Counted from the stretch's first letter, positions 8,141 to 16,612 are shown. The stretch is 41,642 nt of DNA from Egibacteraceae bacterium (GCA_040905805.1 JBBDQS010000051.1:1-41642), one strand, 5' to 3'. Notes: generated by a model from the sequence alone, not told the origin. A program made the numbers and translations.

Positions 8141-9949
8141 ATGTCCGCACGCGAAGACCTGCGCAACGTCGCCATCGTGGCGCACGTCGACCACGGCAAG
8201 ACCACCCTGGTCGACGCGATGCTCTGGCAGTCGGGGGCGTTCCGCGCCAACGCCGACGTGAACGAGCGGGTGCTCGACTCCGGCGACCTGGAGCGCGAGA
8301 AGGGCATCACGATCCTCGCCAAGAACACGGCGGTGCGCCACGGCGACGTGAAGATCAACATCATCGACACCCCCGGCCACGCCGACTTCGGCGGTGAGGT
8401 CGAGCGGGGTCTGTCGATGGTCGACGGCGTGGTCCTGCTCGTCGACGCGAGCGAGGGTCCTCTGCCCCAGACGCGCTTCGTGCTGCGCAAGGCGCTCGAG
8501 GCCCACCTGGCGCTCGTGCTGGTCATCAACAAGGTCGACCGTCCGGACGCGCGCATCGCGGCCGTGCTCGACGAGGTGTACGAGCTGTTCCTGGACCTGG
8601 ACGCCACCGAGGGCCAGATCGACTTCCCGATCGTCTACTGCAACGCACGGGCCGGTCAGGCGTCGCTCGACCCTGCGGTCCCCGGCGAGAACCTCGGTCC
8701 GCTGTTCGACACCGTGCTCAGCGCCATCCCGGCCCCGACCTACGACCCCGAGCACCCGCTGCAGGCGCTGGTCACCAACCTCGACGCGTCGCCCTACGTG
8801 GGACGACTGGCCCTGTGCCGGATTCGTCACGGGACCCTGCGCCGCGGGCAGCCGGTCGCCTGGTGCCGCGTGGACGGCACCACCGAGCGGGTCAAGATCA
8901 CCGAGCTGTACGTCACCGAGTCGCTCGAGCGGGTCGACGCCGAGGAGGCCGGGCCGGGCGACATCATCGCCGTCGCGGGCCTGGACGAGGTCACCATCGG
9001 CGAGACCCTGGCCGATGCCGACGACCCCCGGCCACTGCCGGTCATCACGGTGGACGAACCGAGCCTCGGGATGACCCTCGGCATCAACACGTCCCCGCTG
9101 GCCGGCCAGGACGGCAAGAAGCTCACGGCGCGCCTGCTGCGCAACCGGCTCGACGCCGAGCTCGTCGGCAACGTCAGCGTGCGTGTGCTGCCGACCGAGC
9201 GACCCGACACCTGGGAGGTGCAGGGACGCGGCGAGCTCGCCCTGGCCATTCTGGTGGAGACGATGCGCCGCGAGGGCTTCGAGCTGACCGTCGGCAAACC
9301 CCGGGTCGTGACCCGCGACATCGACGGGGTGCGCCACGAGCCGATCGAGCGCCTGTCGGTCGACGTGCCCGAGGACTACCTCGGCGTCGTGACCCAGCTG
9401 CTCGGGCTGCGCAAGGGACGCCTGGAGCAGATGACCAACCACGGCAGCGGCTGGGTGCGCATGGAGTACCTGGTGCCGGCACGCGGCCTGATCGGGTTCC
9501 GCACCGAGTTCCTCACCGAGACCCGCGGCACCGGCCTCATGCACCATGTCTTCGACCGGTTCGAGCCGTGGCACGGGGACCTGCGCACGCGCCCCACCGG
9601 CAGCCTGGTGGCCGACCGCACGGGGACCACGACGGGGTTCGCGCTGTTCAACCTGCAGGAGCGGGGGACGCTGTTCCTCGGCCCCGGCATGCCCGTCTAC
9701 GAGGGCATGATCGTCGGGGAGAACGCCCGGTCCGAGGACATGGACGTCAACCCGACCAAGGAGAAGAAGCTCACCAACGTGCGCGCCTCCTCGTCCGACG
9801 ACATGGTCAAGCTGGTCCCCCACCGCCAGCTGTCCCTCGAGCAGGCCCTCGAGTTCATCCGCGTGGACGAGGCCGTCGAGGTCACGCCCAAGGCCGTGCG
9901 GCTGCGCAAGGCCGTGCTGAACGTGCGCGAGCGGCGCCGGGCCTCCTGA
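8141..9949 (+). CDS. typA: translational GTPase TypA/BipA
   Basis: A 602-residue elongation-factor-like GTPase of normal TypA length. The G domain has [15 protein letters not shown] (G1), a switch I region with [24 protein letters not shown] (G3) and NKVDRPDAR (G4). A beta-barrel domain II follows, then the EF-G-like domains and the TypA-specific C-terminus ([18 protein letters not shown] and [17 protein letters not shown]). TypA acts on the ribosome in assembly and stress adaptation. The ATG at 8141 has GAAGGA upstream. Many long frames on the opposite strand here are shadows produced by high GC. It is convergent with the winged-helix gene, 21 bases apart. Confidence 0.98.
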   Translation: MSAREDLRNVAIVAHVDHGKTTLVDAMLWQSGAFRANADVNERVLDSGDLEREKGITILAKNTAVRHGDVKINIIDTPGHADFGGEVERGLSMVDGVVLLVDASEGPLPQTRFVLRKALEAHLALVLVINKVDRPDARIAAVLDEVYELFLDLDATEGQIDFPIVYCNARAGQASLDPAVPGENLGPLFDTVLSAIPAPTYDPEHPLQALVTNLDASPYVGRLALCRIRHGTLRRGQPVAWCRVDGTTERVKITELYVTESLERVDAEEAGPGDIIAVAGLDEVTIGETLADADDPRPLPVITVDEPSLGMTLGINTSPLAGQDGKKLTARLLRNRLDAELVGNVSVRVLPTERPDTWEVQGRGELALAILVETMRREGFELTVGKPRVVTRDIDGVRHEPIERLSVDVPEDYLGVVTQLLGLRKGRLEQMTNHGSGWVRMEYLVPARGLIGFRTEFLTETRGTGLMHHVFDRFEPWHGDLRTRPTGSLVADRTGTTTGFALFNLQERGTLFLGPGMPVYEGMIVGENARSEDMDVNPTKEKKLTNVRASSSDDMVKLVPHRQLSLEQALEFIRVDEAVEVTPKAVRLRKAVLNVRERRRAS

Positions 9950-9970
9950 AACCCGTCTGGTGCGACCGCG

Positions 9971-10345
9971 TCAGGTGACCGCGGTGGCGGCGCACCGCCA
10001 CGACTCGACCGGCGAGGTGGCGCACCAGCACGCGGGCCCGCAGGTCCCCCGGCCGGCCATCGGCACGGCCCGCAGGCCGCCGACCAGCCGCCGGCCCTCC
10101 TCCTCACCGAAGGCGGTCAGGGCGTAGCGCCCGTCCGGCAACGCACACAGGTAGCCCTGGGCGGCGAGCCGTTGCAGATGCGCGGCGGCCTGCGCCGACT
10201 CGATGCCGAGGAAGTCGCGCAGCACGGCGGCGTCGAGACGGTCGTCGTACCCGCCGCCCCGTAGCCACAGCACGACCTCGAGCACCTCCTCGCGCCAGTA
10301 CAGGCTGCGCAGGGCTGGATCCTTGGGTTCCCCGACGGTGGTCAT
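9971..10345 (-). CDS. small winged-helix protein with C-terminal Cys cluster
   Basis: With the start at ATG 10345 (GGAG five bases upstream), a 124-residue protein results. Residues 10-100 look like a winged helix: helices around LYWREEVLEVVLWLRG and AVLRDFLGIESAQAAAHLQRL, then a wing with YLCALPDGRYALTAFG. The last 25 residues hold four cysteines, in GTCGPACWCATS and SWRC, which could form a small metal site and make the protein a redox- or metal-responsive regulator (inference). I do not recognise a named family. It follows nfeD on the same strand after about 100 bases, so the two could be cotranscribed. Confidence 0.7.
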   Translation of the reverse strand: MTTVGEPKDPALRSLYWREEVLEVVLWLRGGGYDDRLDAAVLRDFLGIESAQAAAHLQRLAAQGYLCALPDGRYALTAFGEEEGRRLVGGLRAVPMAGRGTCGPACWCATSPVESWRCAATAVT

Positions 10346-10444
10346 GGCTGCTCCGTTGCGGCGGATGGGTGCTCCGGACTCTGCCCCCGACCGTACGGGT
10401 TCAACCGCGGTGAAAGTCAAGGGGCGGGCGCGACATCGCGCTCC

Positions 10445-11791
10445 TCAGACGCCGGCGTCGGCCTCGGCCGGCTCGACGATCAGCTCCAGGCCCGCCATCT
10501 CCACGACGCGCACGCGGGTGTCGCGCTCCAGCGGCCCGCTGCGGCTGCGCGCGCGCCACAGCGCCCCGCTGACCCAGACCTGGCCCGTCTCGCCGTCGGC
10601 CCGGCGCACGACCCCGGTGTCGCCGATCATGGTGCCCCCCTGCCCGGAGAACAGCGGGCTCTTCTGGCTGCGCACGGCGAACCGCCCGATCCCGAGCGCC
10701 ACCACCCCCACGGCGGCCGCGATGGGCACCAGCACCTCGAGGCCGATAGCGACGCCGCTGGCCTCGGGGAACAGGAACAGCCCGCCGAGGACCAGCGCGA
10801 CCGCCCCGCCCACGGCGAAGATGCCGACCCCGGGCGCGAACAGCTCGGCGGCGAACAGGGCGGCCGCCAGCAGCAGCAGGGCCACACCAACGAAGTTGAC
10901 GGGCAGGACCGCCAGCGAGAACAGCCCCAGCAGCAGCAGGATGCCGCCGACGACCAGCCCCACCCCACCCGACGGACTGATGAACTCGTAGAGGATCGCC
11001 AGCGGCGCGATCGACATGAACAGGAAGGCGATCTGGGGGTTGGCCAGCGTCTGCAGGATGGAGCGGGTCCACGACAGCTCGTAGTCCACGGTGGTGGCGC
11101 CCGCAGTCGCGAGGGCCACCGTCTCACGGGTCCCTCCGGAGCGCACCAGCTCGACCTCGGTGCCGTCGATCTCGGCCAGCAGCTCGGTGAGGTTGGGGGC
11201 GACCAGGTCCACGGCGCCGACCTCCACGGCCTCGGTCGCCCCCGCCGACCGGCCCTCGCGGACCGCCTCCACCGCGAAGTCCACGTCGCGGCCGCGCTCG
11301 CGGGCGATCTCCGCGACGTAGGCGGCGAAGTCCTCGACCACCTTGTCGATGACCTCACCGCCCTGGGCGTCCACCGGGGTCGCCGCGCCGATGTTGGTCC
11401 CGGGCGCCATGGCGGCGACGTGCGCCGCGAAGGTGATCACGGCCCCGGCCGACGCCGCACCACCGCCCGGGGGGGACACGTAGACGACCACCGGCACGGG
11501 GGCCAGCAGCGCGGCCTGCACCATCTCCCGCGTCGACGTGACGAGCCCCCCCGGTGTGTCGAGCTCGACCACCAGCGCCGCATGCCCGCCGTCCTGCGCC
11601 GCACCGATCGCATCGGTGAAGTGTCCCGCGACGACCGGGGTGATCGGCCCGCGGATCTCGGCGCGCAGCACCGTGGCGCCCTGCGCGCGGGCCCCGCCCG
11701 CGGACAGCACCACGACGCCGAGCAGCAGCGCGACGGCGGCGACCAACCGGCGCGCGCTGCGGGACCTGGCCGAGGTGTGCACGACCCCCAT
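10445..11791 (-). CDS. NfeD family membrane-bound ClpP-class serine protease
   Basis: A 448-residue protein with the full-length (1b) NfeD architecture. A signal/anchor segment (LVAAVALLLGVVVLSAGGA) is followed by a ClpP-like protease domain at about 40-230, with the presumed nucleophile Ser in GGGAASAGAVI and general-base Lys in VIDKVVEDF. Four or five hydrophobic helices span about 275-375 (IAFLFMSIAPLAILYEFI onward), and a C-terminal OB-fold soluble domain (MIGDTGVVRRADG...VRVVEMAGLELIVEP) ends the protein. Archaeal homologues cut stomatin C-termini; no stomatin gene lies in the window. The start at 11791 gives the signal sequence but has no good ribosome-binding site. The same frame stays open for 450 further upstream codons, which is a GC artefact. 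The 86-residue gene ends 44 bases upstream. Confidence 0.93.
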   Translation of the reverse strand: MGVVHTSARSRSARRLVAAVALLLGVVVLSAGGARAQGATVLRAEIRGPITPVVAGHFTDAIGAAQDGGHAALVVELDTPGGLVTSTREMVQAALLAPVPVVVYVSPPGGGAASAGAVITFAAHVAAMAPGTNIGAATPVDAQGGEVIDKVVEDFAAYVAEIARERGRDVDFAVEAVREGRSAGATEAVEVGAVDLVAPNLTELLAEIDGTEVELVRSGGTRETVALATAGATTVDYELSWTRSILQTLANPQIAFLFMSIAPLAILYEFISPSGGVGLVVGGILLLLGLFSLAVLPVNFVGVALLLLAAALFAAELFAPGVGIFAVGGAVALVLGGLFLFPEASGVAIGLEVLVPIAAAVGVVALGIGRFAVRSQKSPLFSGQGGTMIGDTGVVRRADGETGQVWVSGALWRARSRSGPLERDTRVRVVEMAGLELIVEPAEADAGV

Positions 11792-11835
11792 TCTGGCACG
11801 CCGACCCCGCAGGGCGCCGCCCGGCGGGCGGGCGG

Positions 11836-12096
11836 CTACTCGATCGTGAGGGGCCTGGGGTCGTCGGATCCGGTCGGGTGCGCCACGGCCTGGACGTCGG
11901 CGTCGAACGGCGCACTGGCCATGCGCACCGCGACGCCGTCGACCAGGCAGTAGTCGAGCCCGATCACCCCACCGGCGTCGGCGACCGCGTCCATCGCCGG
12001 CTCCCAGAGCTCCTCGGGGACCTCCAGGGCGTCCAGCGGCCCGAAGCGCAGCTGGGCCTCGGAGATCAGCTGGCTGACGACCGTGATCGTGTTCAC
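11836..12096 (-). CDS. hypothetical protein, 86 aa
   Basis: A GTG start at 12096 with AGGTG five bases upstream opens an 86-residue, mildly acidic, soluble-looking protein (MNTITVVSQLISEAQLRFGP at the start). A central DYCLVDGVAVRM could be a beta-hairpin. No family is recognised and there are no membrane segments or metal motifs. It is divergent from the AI-2E-family permease and is followed by nfeD after 44 bases on the same strand, so it probably leads a small operon with it. The amino-acid composition and hydrophobic pattern look like a real protein rather than a shadow frame. Confidence 0.65.
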   Translation of the reverse strand: MNTITVVSQLISEAQLRFGPLDALEVPEELWEPAMDAVADAGGVIGLDYCLVDGVAVRMASAPFDADVQAVAHPTGSDDPRPLTIE

Positions 12097-12211
12097 GTCT
12101 GCACCTGACGAGCGTGTCGAGCACCCAGAGCCATCCGACGACGCTACCGCAGGCAGCGGGTCCTGGCGAGGTCACCGTTTGACCGGGGGTCGACCGGGTG
12201 AGGAAGGGTGC

Positions 12212-13375
12212 ATGACCGCTGACCCCTCGGCTCCGGCCCCCCCCGACACCACCGGGGGGCGGGGCGATCCGCGTCCCCTGGTCCGAGCCGGTCGCGTGGC
12301 CTGGGCGGCGGTGGGTGTGCTGGTGCTGCTCGTCGCCGCCGGGGTGGTCGTCGGACAGCTGTCCCTGGTGGTCATCCCCCTGGTGCTCGCCCTGTTCCCC
12401 GCGGCGCTGCTCGCACCCGCCGCCCGTCTGCTCAAGCGCCTGGGCGCGCCCCCGGCGCTTGCCGCCCTCGTCACCATCCTCGGGGCGCTGCTGGTCCTGG
12501 GCGCGGTGGTCGCGCTGCTCGTCCCCACCGTGGCCGCCGAGCTGCCCGCCCTCACCGAGTCGGCCCGTGCAGGCGTCGACGACCTGCTCCGAGCCGCGCC
12601 CTTCGAGGTCAGCGGCATCGGGGACGTCGTCGACGCCGCCGGTGAGCAGCTGGGTGAGACCGGCAATGTGGCCGACACGGCGGTCCAGACGGCCACGGCC
12701 GTCGTCCACGGGGTCGTGGGGCTCCTGTTCGGCCTGGTCGCCCTCTTCTTCTACCTGAAGGACGGGGAGCGGATCGCGGCAGCCATCGGCGACCTCCTCC
12801 CCGACCACACCCGGGTCCACGCGGCGGCAATCAGCCGGCGGGTGTGGACCACCCTGGGCCGGTACTTCCGCGGCCAGCTGCTCGTCGCCGCGGTGGACGC
12901 CGTGCTGATCGGTCTGGGCCTGCTGCTCCTCGGCATCCCGCTCGCGGTGCCGCTGGCGGTGCTGATCTTCTTCGGCGGGCTCTTCCCGATCGTGGGTGCC
13001 GTGACCAGCGGCGTGGTGGCGGTACTCGTCGCGCTCGCCGACGCCGGCCTCGCCACCGCCCTGATCGTGCTGGGCCTCATCGTGGCCGTGCAGCAGCTGG
13101 AGAGCAACGTCCTCGAACCGGTGGTCCTCGGCAAGACGCTGGCCCTGCATCCCCTGATGGTGCTCCTGGCGATCACCGCCGGGGCGGTCACCCTCGGCGT
13201 CCTGGGGGCGTTCCTCGCCGTGCCCGTCGCGGGGAGCGTCGCACGGGTGGTGGACTACCTCCGCGGCCGCGACGGGGAGGACGGGGAGGACGGGGAGGAC
13301 GGGGAGGACGGGGAGGACGGGGAGGACGGGGACGGGGAGGACGCGCCGGTCTCGGCGATGGCCAGCAGCTCGTAG
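12212..13375 (+). CDS. AI-2E family transporter (PerM/YdiK-like permease)
   Basis: A 387-residue polytopic membrane protein. Two N-terminal helices (about residues 30-75), another near 85-110, an extracytoplasmic segment (about 110-165), then a helix GLLFGLVALFFYLKDGER and the paired C-terminal helices with the family motifs FFGGLFPIVGAVTSG and QQLESNVLEPVVLGKTLALHP. These mark the AI-2E exporter superfamily (UPF0118). Members include putative autoinducer-2 exporters and Na+/H+ antiporters, so substrate is unknown. The ATG at 12212 follows GAGGAAGG and is far better than the in-frame upstream codon. The last 35 residues are a low-complexity Asp-Gly-Glu tail encoded by a 9-bp tandem repeat; the gene overlaps the convergent sucrase/ferredoxin-like gene by 121 bp across that repeat. 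Confidence 0.92.
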   Translation: MTADPSAPAPPDTTGGRGDPRPLVRAGRVAWAAVGVLVLLVAAGVVVGQLSLVVIPLVLALFPAALLAPAARLLKRLGAPPALAALVTILGALLVLGAVVALLVPTVAAELPALTESARAGVDDLLRAAPFEVSGIGDVVDAAGEQLGETGNVADTAVQTATAVVHGVVGLLFGLVALFFYLKDGERIAAAIGDLLPDHTRVHAAAISRRVWTTLGRYFRGQLLVAAVDAVLIGLGLLLLGIPLAVPLAVLIFFGGLFPIVGAVTSGVVAVLVALADAGLATALIVLGLIVAVQQLESNVLEPVVLGKTLALHPLMVLLAITAGAVTLGVLGAFLAVPVAGSVARVVDYLRGRDGEDGEDGEDGEDGEDGEDGDGEDAPVSAMASSS

Positions 13376-14235
13376 CGGGGCGGGCGGGCGGGCCCCCCCG
13401 CCTGGCAGGTCAGCGGTCGCTCTGCCGGGTCACGCGCGACCCGCATGTCGACGGCGAAGCCGGACGCGTCCGGGCCGCCGAACGTGATGCGAAACGCGTC
13501 CCCGGCCAGGCGGCGCCGCTCGCGGTAGGTGAGGTCCGTGACGTGGTGGAGGTCGCACGCCACCCGCAGGGCGTGCTCGGCGGCCTGGACGACGAAGGGG
13601 TGGCAGGACCGGCCGCGGTAGTGAGGCAGGTCGAGCAGACCCCGGTCGTACAGCGTGGCGATCCGCGGGCCGTCGGCGGCCGCCACGTGGCCGTAGTACA
13701 GCCCGTGGGGCATGCACACGAGGTTGCCCGCGAACCGGTCCCCGCCGATGTGGGAGCACTCCCACGTCTGCGTGGCGCGCGCTGCGGCCATCGCCTTGAC
13801 CAGGGGCTGCCCGAACTCCGCGCAGCACGCGTCGTGCCGGCCGTTGGTGCAGACCAGGTGCAGCGGCTCGTGGACCGGGGCGCCACCGACCGCTGCGCTG
13901 CGACCGAGCGCCGCCCAGTCCACGTCGAGCAGCTCCGCGACATCGTCGACCACCAGCTCCTCGACCAGCGCACGGTCGCTGCGCACGACGAAGCACCGCC
14001 GGCGGCCCGACGCACCGCCACCGGGGCGCCTGATGAGGATCAGCCTGGCATTGACCTGCTCGGCCACCGATCCGAGCTCGGCGGCCACCGCCGCCGGCAG
14101 CCGGCTCTCCAGGATCGCGTCCCGGCCCCAGGGCCCGGACTGCTCGAGGAGGATCCATCGCCGCACCAGGGAGGCGGTGCCGGCCAGGGGCTCTGCACGG
14201 GCCCGCGCCTCCGCGGCGCAGCGGTACCGCGTCAC
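13255..14235 (-). CDS. sucrase/ferredoxin-like family protein
   Basis: A 326-residue member of the sucrase/ferredoxin-like family, which has thioredoxin-like ferredoxin folds expected to bind a [2Fe-2S] cluster. Cysteine motifs stand where expected: LVCTNGRHDACCAEFG at about 128-143 and WECSHIGGDRFAGNLVCMPHG at about 157-177; PRIATLYDRG and LDLPHYRGRSCHPF follow. The GTG start overlaps the stop of the JmjC gene by 4 bases (GTGA), indicating translational coupling. Homology ends near RYELLAIAETG; the remaining 28 residues are a Ser-Pro-Ser tail translated from the 9-bp repeat that also encodes the tail of the convergent transporter, as if the original stop had been replaced by repeat sequence. 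It could supply electrons to a neighbouring oxygenase (inference). Confidence 0.87.
   Translation of the reverse strand: MTRYRCAAEARARAEPLAGTASLVRRWILLEQSGPWGRDAILESRLPAAVAAELGSVAEQVNARLILIRRPGGGASGRRRCFVVRSDRALVEELVVDDVAELLDVDWAALGRSAAVGGAPVHEPLHLVCTNGRHDACCAEFGQPLVKAMAAARATQTWECSHIGGDRFAGNLVCMPHGLYYGHVAAADGPRIATLYDRGLLDLPHYRGRSCHPFVVQAAEHALRVACDLHHVTDLTYRERRRLAGDAFRITFGGPDASGFAVDMRVARDPAERPLTCQAGGPARPPRYELLAIAETGASSPSPSSPSSPSSPSSPSSPSSPSRPRR
13271..13342. repeat. 9-bp tandem repeat (GACGGGGAG) in the overlap of two convergent genes
   Basis: Six perfect copies of GACGGGGAG fill 13271-13324; then comes GACGGG, one more full copy and GAC. The plus strand reads it as repeated Asp-Gly-Glu at the end of the AI-2E-family permease; the minus strand reads it as repeated Ser-Pro-Ser at the end of the sucrase/ferredoxin-like protein. 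Both genes lack any other sequence after their homologous regions, so the array probably grew by slippage at the point where they meet. Confidence 0.95.
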
Positions 14236-15383
14236 GACTCGATCATGAGCAGCGCCTCGCGGACCAGACGGGTGACCAGCACCCGGCGGCCCTCCTCGTC
14301 GAGGTGCCCGCCGAGGTCGCCCACGGCGAAGCGGTCCTGAGCCGCCACCCAGGCGACCGCCGGCGCGACCCGGCCGGGCAGGCGCACCGTGCGGTCGGCC
14401 AGCACCAGGGCCACGCCGTCGCCACGCTCCTCGACGCGGCACCACGACCCTGCCCGTCGGGTCACCACGGTCGCGTCGTCCACGGCATCGAGCGCCAGCA
14501 CCTGGTGCAGCTGGCCGGTGAGCGATGCCGGCCGCGACGACCAGAACCCGTCCGTCGCCGCGCGGGCGGCTTCGGCGACGTCCAGTGCCTCCACGCGTTT
14601 GGCGACCGCGCCCAACCGGTCGGCCAGGTCCCCGACCAGCGCGGCCGGGTCGTGGGCGAACCCGGGAGGCAGGCTGCCGTGGCCGGTGTCGTCAAGCGCC
14701 TCGGCGATCGCCGCATCCACGGCGCCCCGCAGCACCTGTTCCCAGGTCACCATCCGCACCCCGATGGTGACGTGCACGGAGGGGCGGTCGGTGGTGCGCG
14801 CCGCGTGACGGACACCCTGGGGCACGTACAAGCACTCCCCGGCTTCCAGGGACACATCCAGCTCGGCCGCGTCGGCGTCGGTGTACGTCACCCACTGCTT
14901 GCGCCCGACGGTCTGCAGGGCGAAGACGTCGTGGGCGTCGGCGTGGATGCGCAGGCCGGCGGCCACCGGCGGGGTCACGTAGGCGTTGGCCTGGACCGGA
15001 TGGGTGAGCACGCGCTCGAGGTCCCGGCAGAACGCCGCGAGCGGAGGCCAGGAACGCTGCAGGCCCTGCAGGACGATGGTGGCACCCTCGGCGAAGTGCC
15101 CGAAGACCTGGCCGGGGTCGGCCAGGTCGGAGACGGGCCGGGAGCCGATGCGGGCCCGTCGGGTGTAGGAGCCGACCGGCAGCGGCTCGCCATCGCGCAC
15201 CAGCCGGAAGGCCGGTGCGCGCAACCCGGAGGCCGTGACGAGGCGGTCCACGTCGTCCAGGGACAGCAGGTCGGCGTAGCCCTCGGGGCACCGGTGATGG
15301 TGCGGCTGCCGCCCCCACCGCGTGCCGAGGAAGGCCTCGACGTCGCCCACGCAGCGGGCGAGCGCGTCGGGGCGTGCGGGCAC
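14232..15383 (-). CDS. JmjC (cupin_4) 2-oxoglutarate/Fe(II) oxygenase
   Basis: A 383-residue protein with the ribosomal-oxygenase-like JmjC fold. The iron triad is intact: His147 and Asp149 in RIHADAHDVFALQ and a distal His193 in YVPQGVRHAARTT. GRKQW (160-164) follows the first two ligands as in other members, with Lys162 a possible 2-oxoglutarate contact. The C-terminal 170 residues are helical and then winged-helix-like, as in proteins that hydroxylate Arg or His of ribosomal proteins, or Asp/Asn in related branches. It starts at GTG 15383, only 14 bases after the stop of the acidic repeat peptide, and ends overlapping the next gene. That tight spacing suggests the peptide may be its substrate (inference). 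A plain ribosomal-protein hydroxylase is the alternative. Confidence 0.87.
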   Translation of the reverse strand: MPARPDALARCVGDVEAFLGTRWGRQPHHHRCPEGYADLLSLDDVDRLVTASGLRAPAFRLVRDGEPLPVGSYTRRARIGSRPVSDLADPGQVFGHFAEGATIVLQGLQRSWPPLAAFCRDLERVLTHPVQANAYVTPPVAAGLRIHADAHDVFALQTVGRKQWVTYTDADAAELDVSLEAGECLYVPQGVRHAARTTDRPSVHVTIGVRMVTWEQVLRGAVDAAIAEALDDTGHGSLPPGFAHDPAALVGDLADRLGAVAKRVEALDVAEAARAATDGFWSSRPASLTGQLHQVLALDAVDDATVVTRRAGSWCRVEERGDGVALVLADRTVRLPGRVAPAVAWVAAQDRFAVGDLGGHLDEEGRRVLVTRLVREALLMIES

Positions 15384-15397
15384 GGGAACGCCGGTCG

Positions 15398-15652
15398 TCA
15401 GGCGTCGGTCCCGTCGGCGTCGGCACCGTCGCTCGCGTCCGCGGCGTCCCCGTCACCCGAGTCCGCGGCGTCCCCGTCACCCGAGTCCGCGGCGTCCCCG
15501 TCACCCGAGTCGGTGCCGTCGGCGTCGGCGCCGTCGGCGTCGTCCTGGGCGACCGAGGCCGTCGTCGAGGCGGGCCAGACCGTCTCGATCTCGTCGTCGG
15601 TCAGGCTCATCGGCTCGTTGTCGGTGGGTGCCTGCGGGATCTGCGTGCTCAT
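15398..15652 (-). CDS. Asp/Ser/Gly-rich repeat peptide, candidate RiPP-type precursor
   Basis: An 84-residue peptide with a strong ribosome-binding site (AGGAG, 7-base spacer) before ATG 15652. Residues 1-36 form a leader-like part with ordinary composition (MSTQIPQAPTDNEP, then MSLTDDEIETVWPASTT). Residues 37-84 contain almost only Asp, Gly, Ala, Ser and Thr, including three identical DSGDGDAA units encoded by perfect 24-bp repeats. It has no signal peptide, Cys, Lys or Arg. It lies between a decayed ATP-grasp gene and a JmjC oxygenase that starts 14 bases after its stop. The leader-plus-repetitive-core layout beside an oxygenase resembles a ribosomally made, modified peptide, but I know no matching family; a plain acidic cytosolic protein remains possible. 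Confidence 0.7.
   Translation of the reverse strand: MSTQIPQAPTDNEPMSLTDDEIETVWPASTTASVAQDDADGADADGTDSGDGDAADSGDGDAADSGDGDAADASDGADADGTDA
15437..15508. repeat. three perfect 24-bp tandem repeats inside the acidic peptide gene
   Basis: The unit GTCCGCGGCGTCCCCGTCAC+CCGA is present at 15437-15460, 15461-15484 and 15485-15508 without a single difference. On the minus strand each unit encodes eight residues (Ser-Gly-Asp-Gly-Asp-Ala-Ala-Asp in one phase). Identical copies imply recent expansion or ongoing homogenisation, and the copy number may vary among strains. Confidence 0.97.
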
Positions 15653-15737
15653 GGCAAGGCTCCTGGGTCCACGGGTGCGTGCGGGCTGCGCTCGGTCGCG
15701 ACGCTATCGCCGCGCCTCGGGGGAGGCAAGGACGACG

Positions 15738-16612
15738 TCACTCGAACGCGAACCCCAGCTCGTCGACGCACTGGTCGTAGCGGGCGTGCAGCTGCTCCTG
15801 GTCGCTCGCCCCGATGTACACCTCGGCGAGCTTGTAGCTGTAGCTGTCCTGGTCGTGCAGCTCCGAGAGCCGGTCCCCGGGCTCGACGACCAGCTTGATC
15901 GTGGTCCCCCCGACGCGCTCCTCGAGGTCGCGGATCTCCTCCTCGGTGGGCACCCGCGCCACGACGCCGTCCTCACGGAAGACGCGCAGGAACCACTTCG
16001 CCGCACACCCGTACGGCCCTTGCCGCCGGGGCGCCCGCGGCGGCTGGCCCAGGGCGAGGTCCAGCATCAGGGCGTGGTTGGCCAGGCCGTCGACGTCCTG
16101 CAGCAGCGGTGCGTGGGACTGCGAGTGCCGAGGGTTGACCTCCAGGACCGTGACCTGCTCGTCGGTCCAGAAGAACTCGACGTTGAACGTCGAGTGGTCG
16201 AGGTCGACCCGGCGATCTCCGGGGGCAGGTCTGCGACCTGGTCCATGACGTACTCGAACGGCTTGCCGACGCGGCCGATCCCCTCGCGGAGCTCCTCGGC
16301 GGCTCGCTTCAAATCCTGCGCGTCGGTCACCTCGATCGCCAGCTCGGAGGAGAACGCCTTGACCGGCCTGATCCAGTAGGGATAGGACAGGTCGATGGCG
16401 CCCAGGTCGTCGTCGTCGAACGGGTCGACGGCGGTGAACCGCGGGTACTCGTCGATCACCTTGCTCTGCTCGGCCAGCGGGATCTCCTCCCCGTGCTGGA
16501 GCTCCTCGTACCTGAAGAGCTGGTGGAACGCGTACCGGTCCGCATCCGGCAGCGCCTGCAGGGTCTCCAGGTTGAGCTGGTCGAGACCGAGCACGAACAC
16601 GTTCTTGGGCAC
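15738..16612 (-). pseudogene. ATP-grasp family protein, frameshifted and internally shortened
   Basis: The first part (ATG 16612 to about 16210) reads MPKNVFVLGLDQLNLETLQA ... IDEYPRF ... YPYWIRPVKAFSSELAIEV ... GRVGKPFEYVMDQV. The second part, in another frame, reads DLDHSTFNVEFFW ... VTVLEVNPRHSQSHA ... LAAKWFLR-like CAAKWFLRVFRE and ends DELGFAFE at 15738. The parts join if one G is added to the GGG run at 16208-16210. EVNPRHSQSHA is the metal/ATP-binding end of an ATP-grasp carboxylate-amine ligase. Even rejoined, the product is about 291 residues, against roughly 400 as I remember the actinobacterial family. Two segments seem absent, after GEEIPLAEQ and at PPEIAG, the latter including most of the ATP lid. 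I judge it inactive. It leads the operon that continues with the acidic peptide and the JmjC gene. Confidence 0.75.

Noticed and set aside
10445-13150. A 901-codon minus-strand frame covering nfeD and the opposite strand of the AI-2E-family gene
   Set aside because: Only the last 448 codons have protein character; the rest is antisense to a clear membrane protein and stays open because of high GC.
15437-15508. CRISPR array
   Set aside because: The 24-bp units are directly adjacent with no spacers and are part of a coding frame.
13255-16612. Graspetide (microviridin-type) biosynthesis, with the ATP-grasp enzyme linking Asp to Ser/Thr of the peptide
   Set aside because: The peptide composition would fit, but the ATP-grasp gene is of another subfamily and seems inactivated, so I keep only the more general peptide-modification hypothesis.
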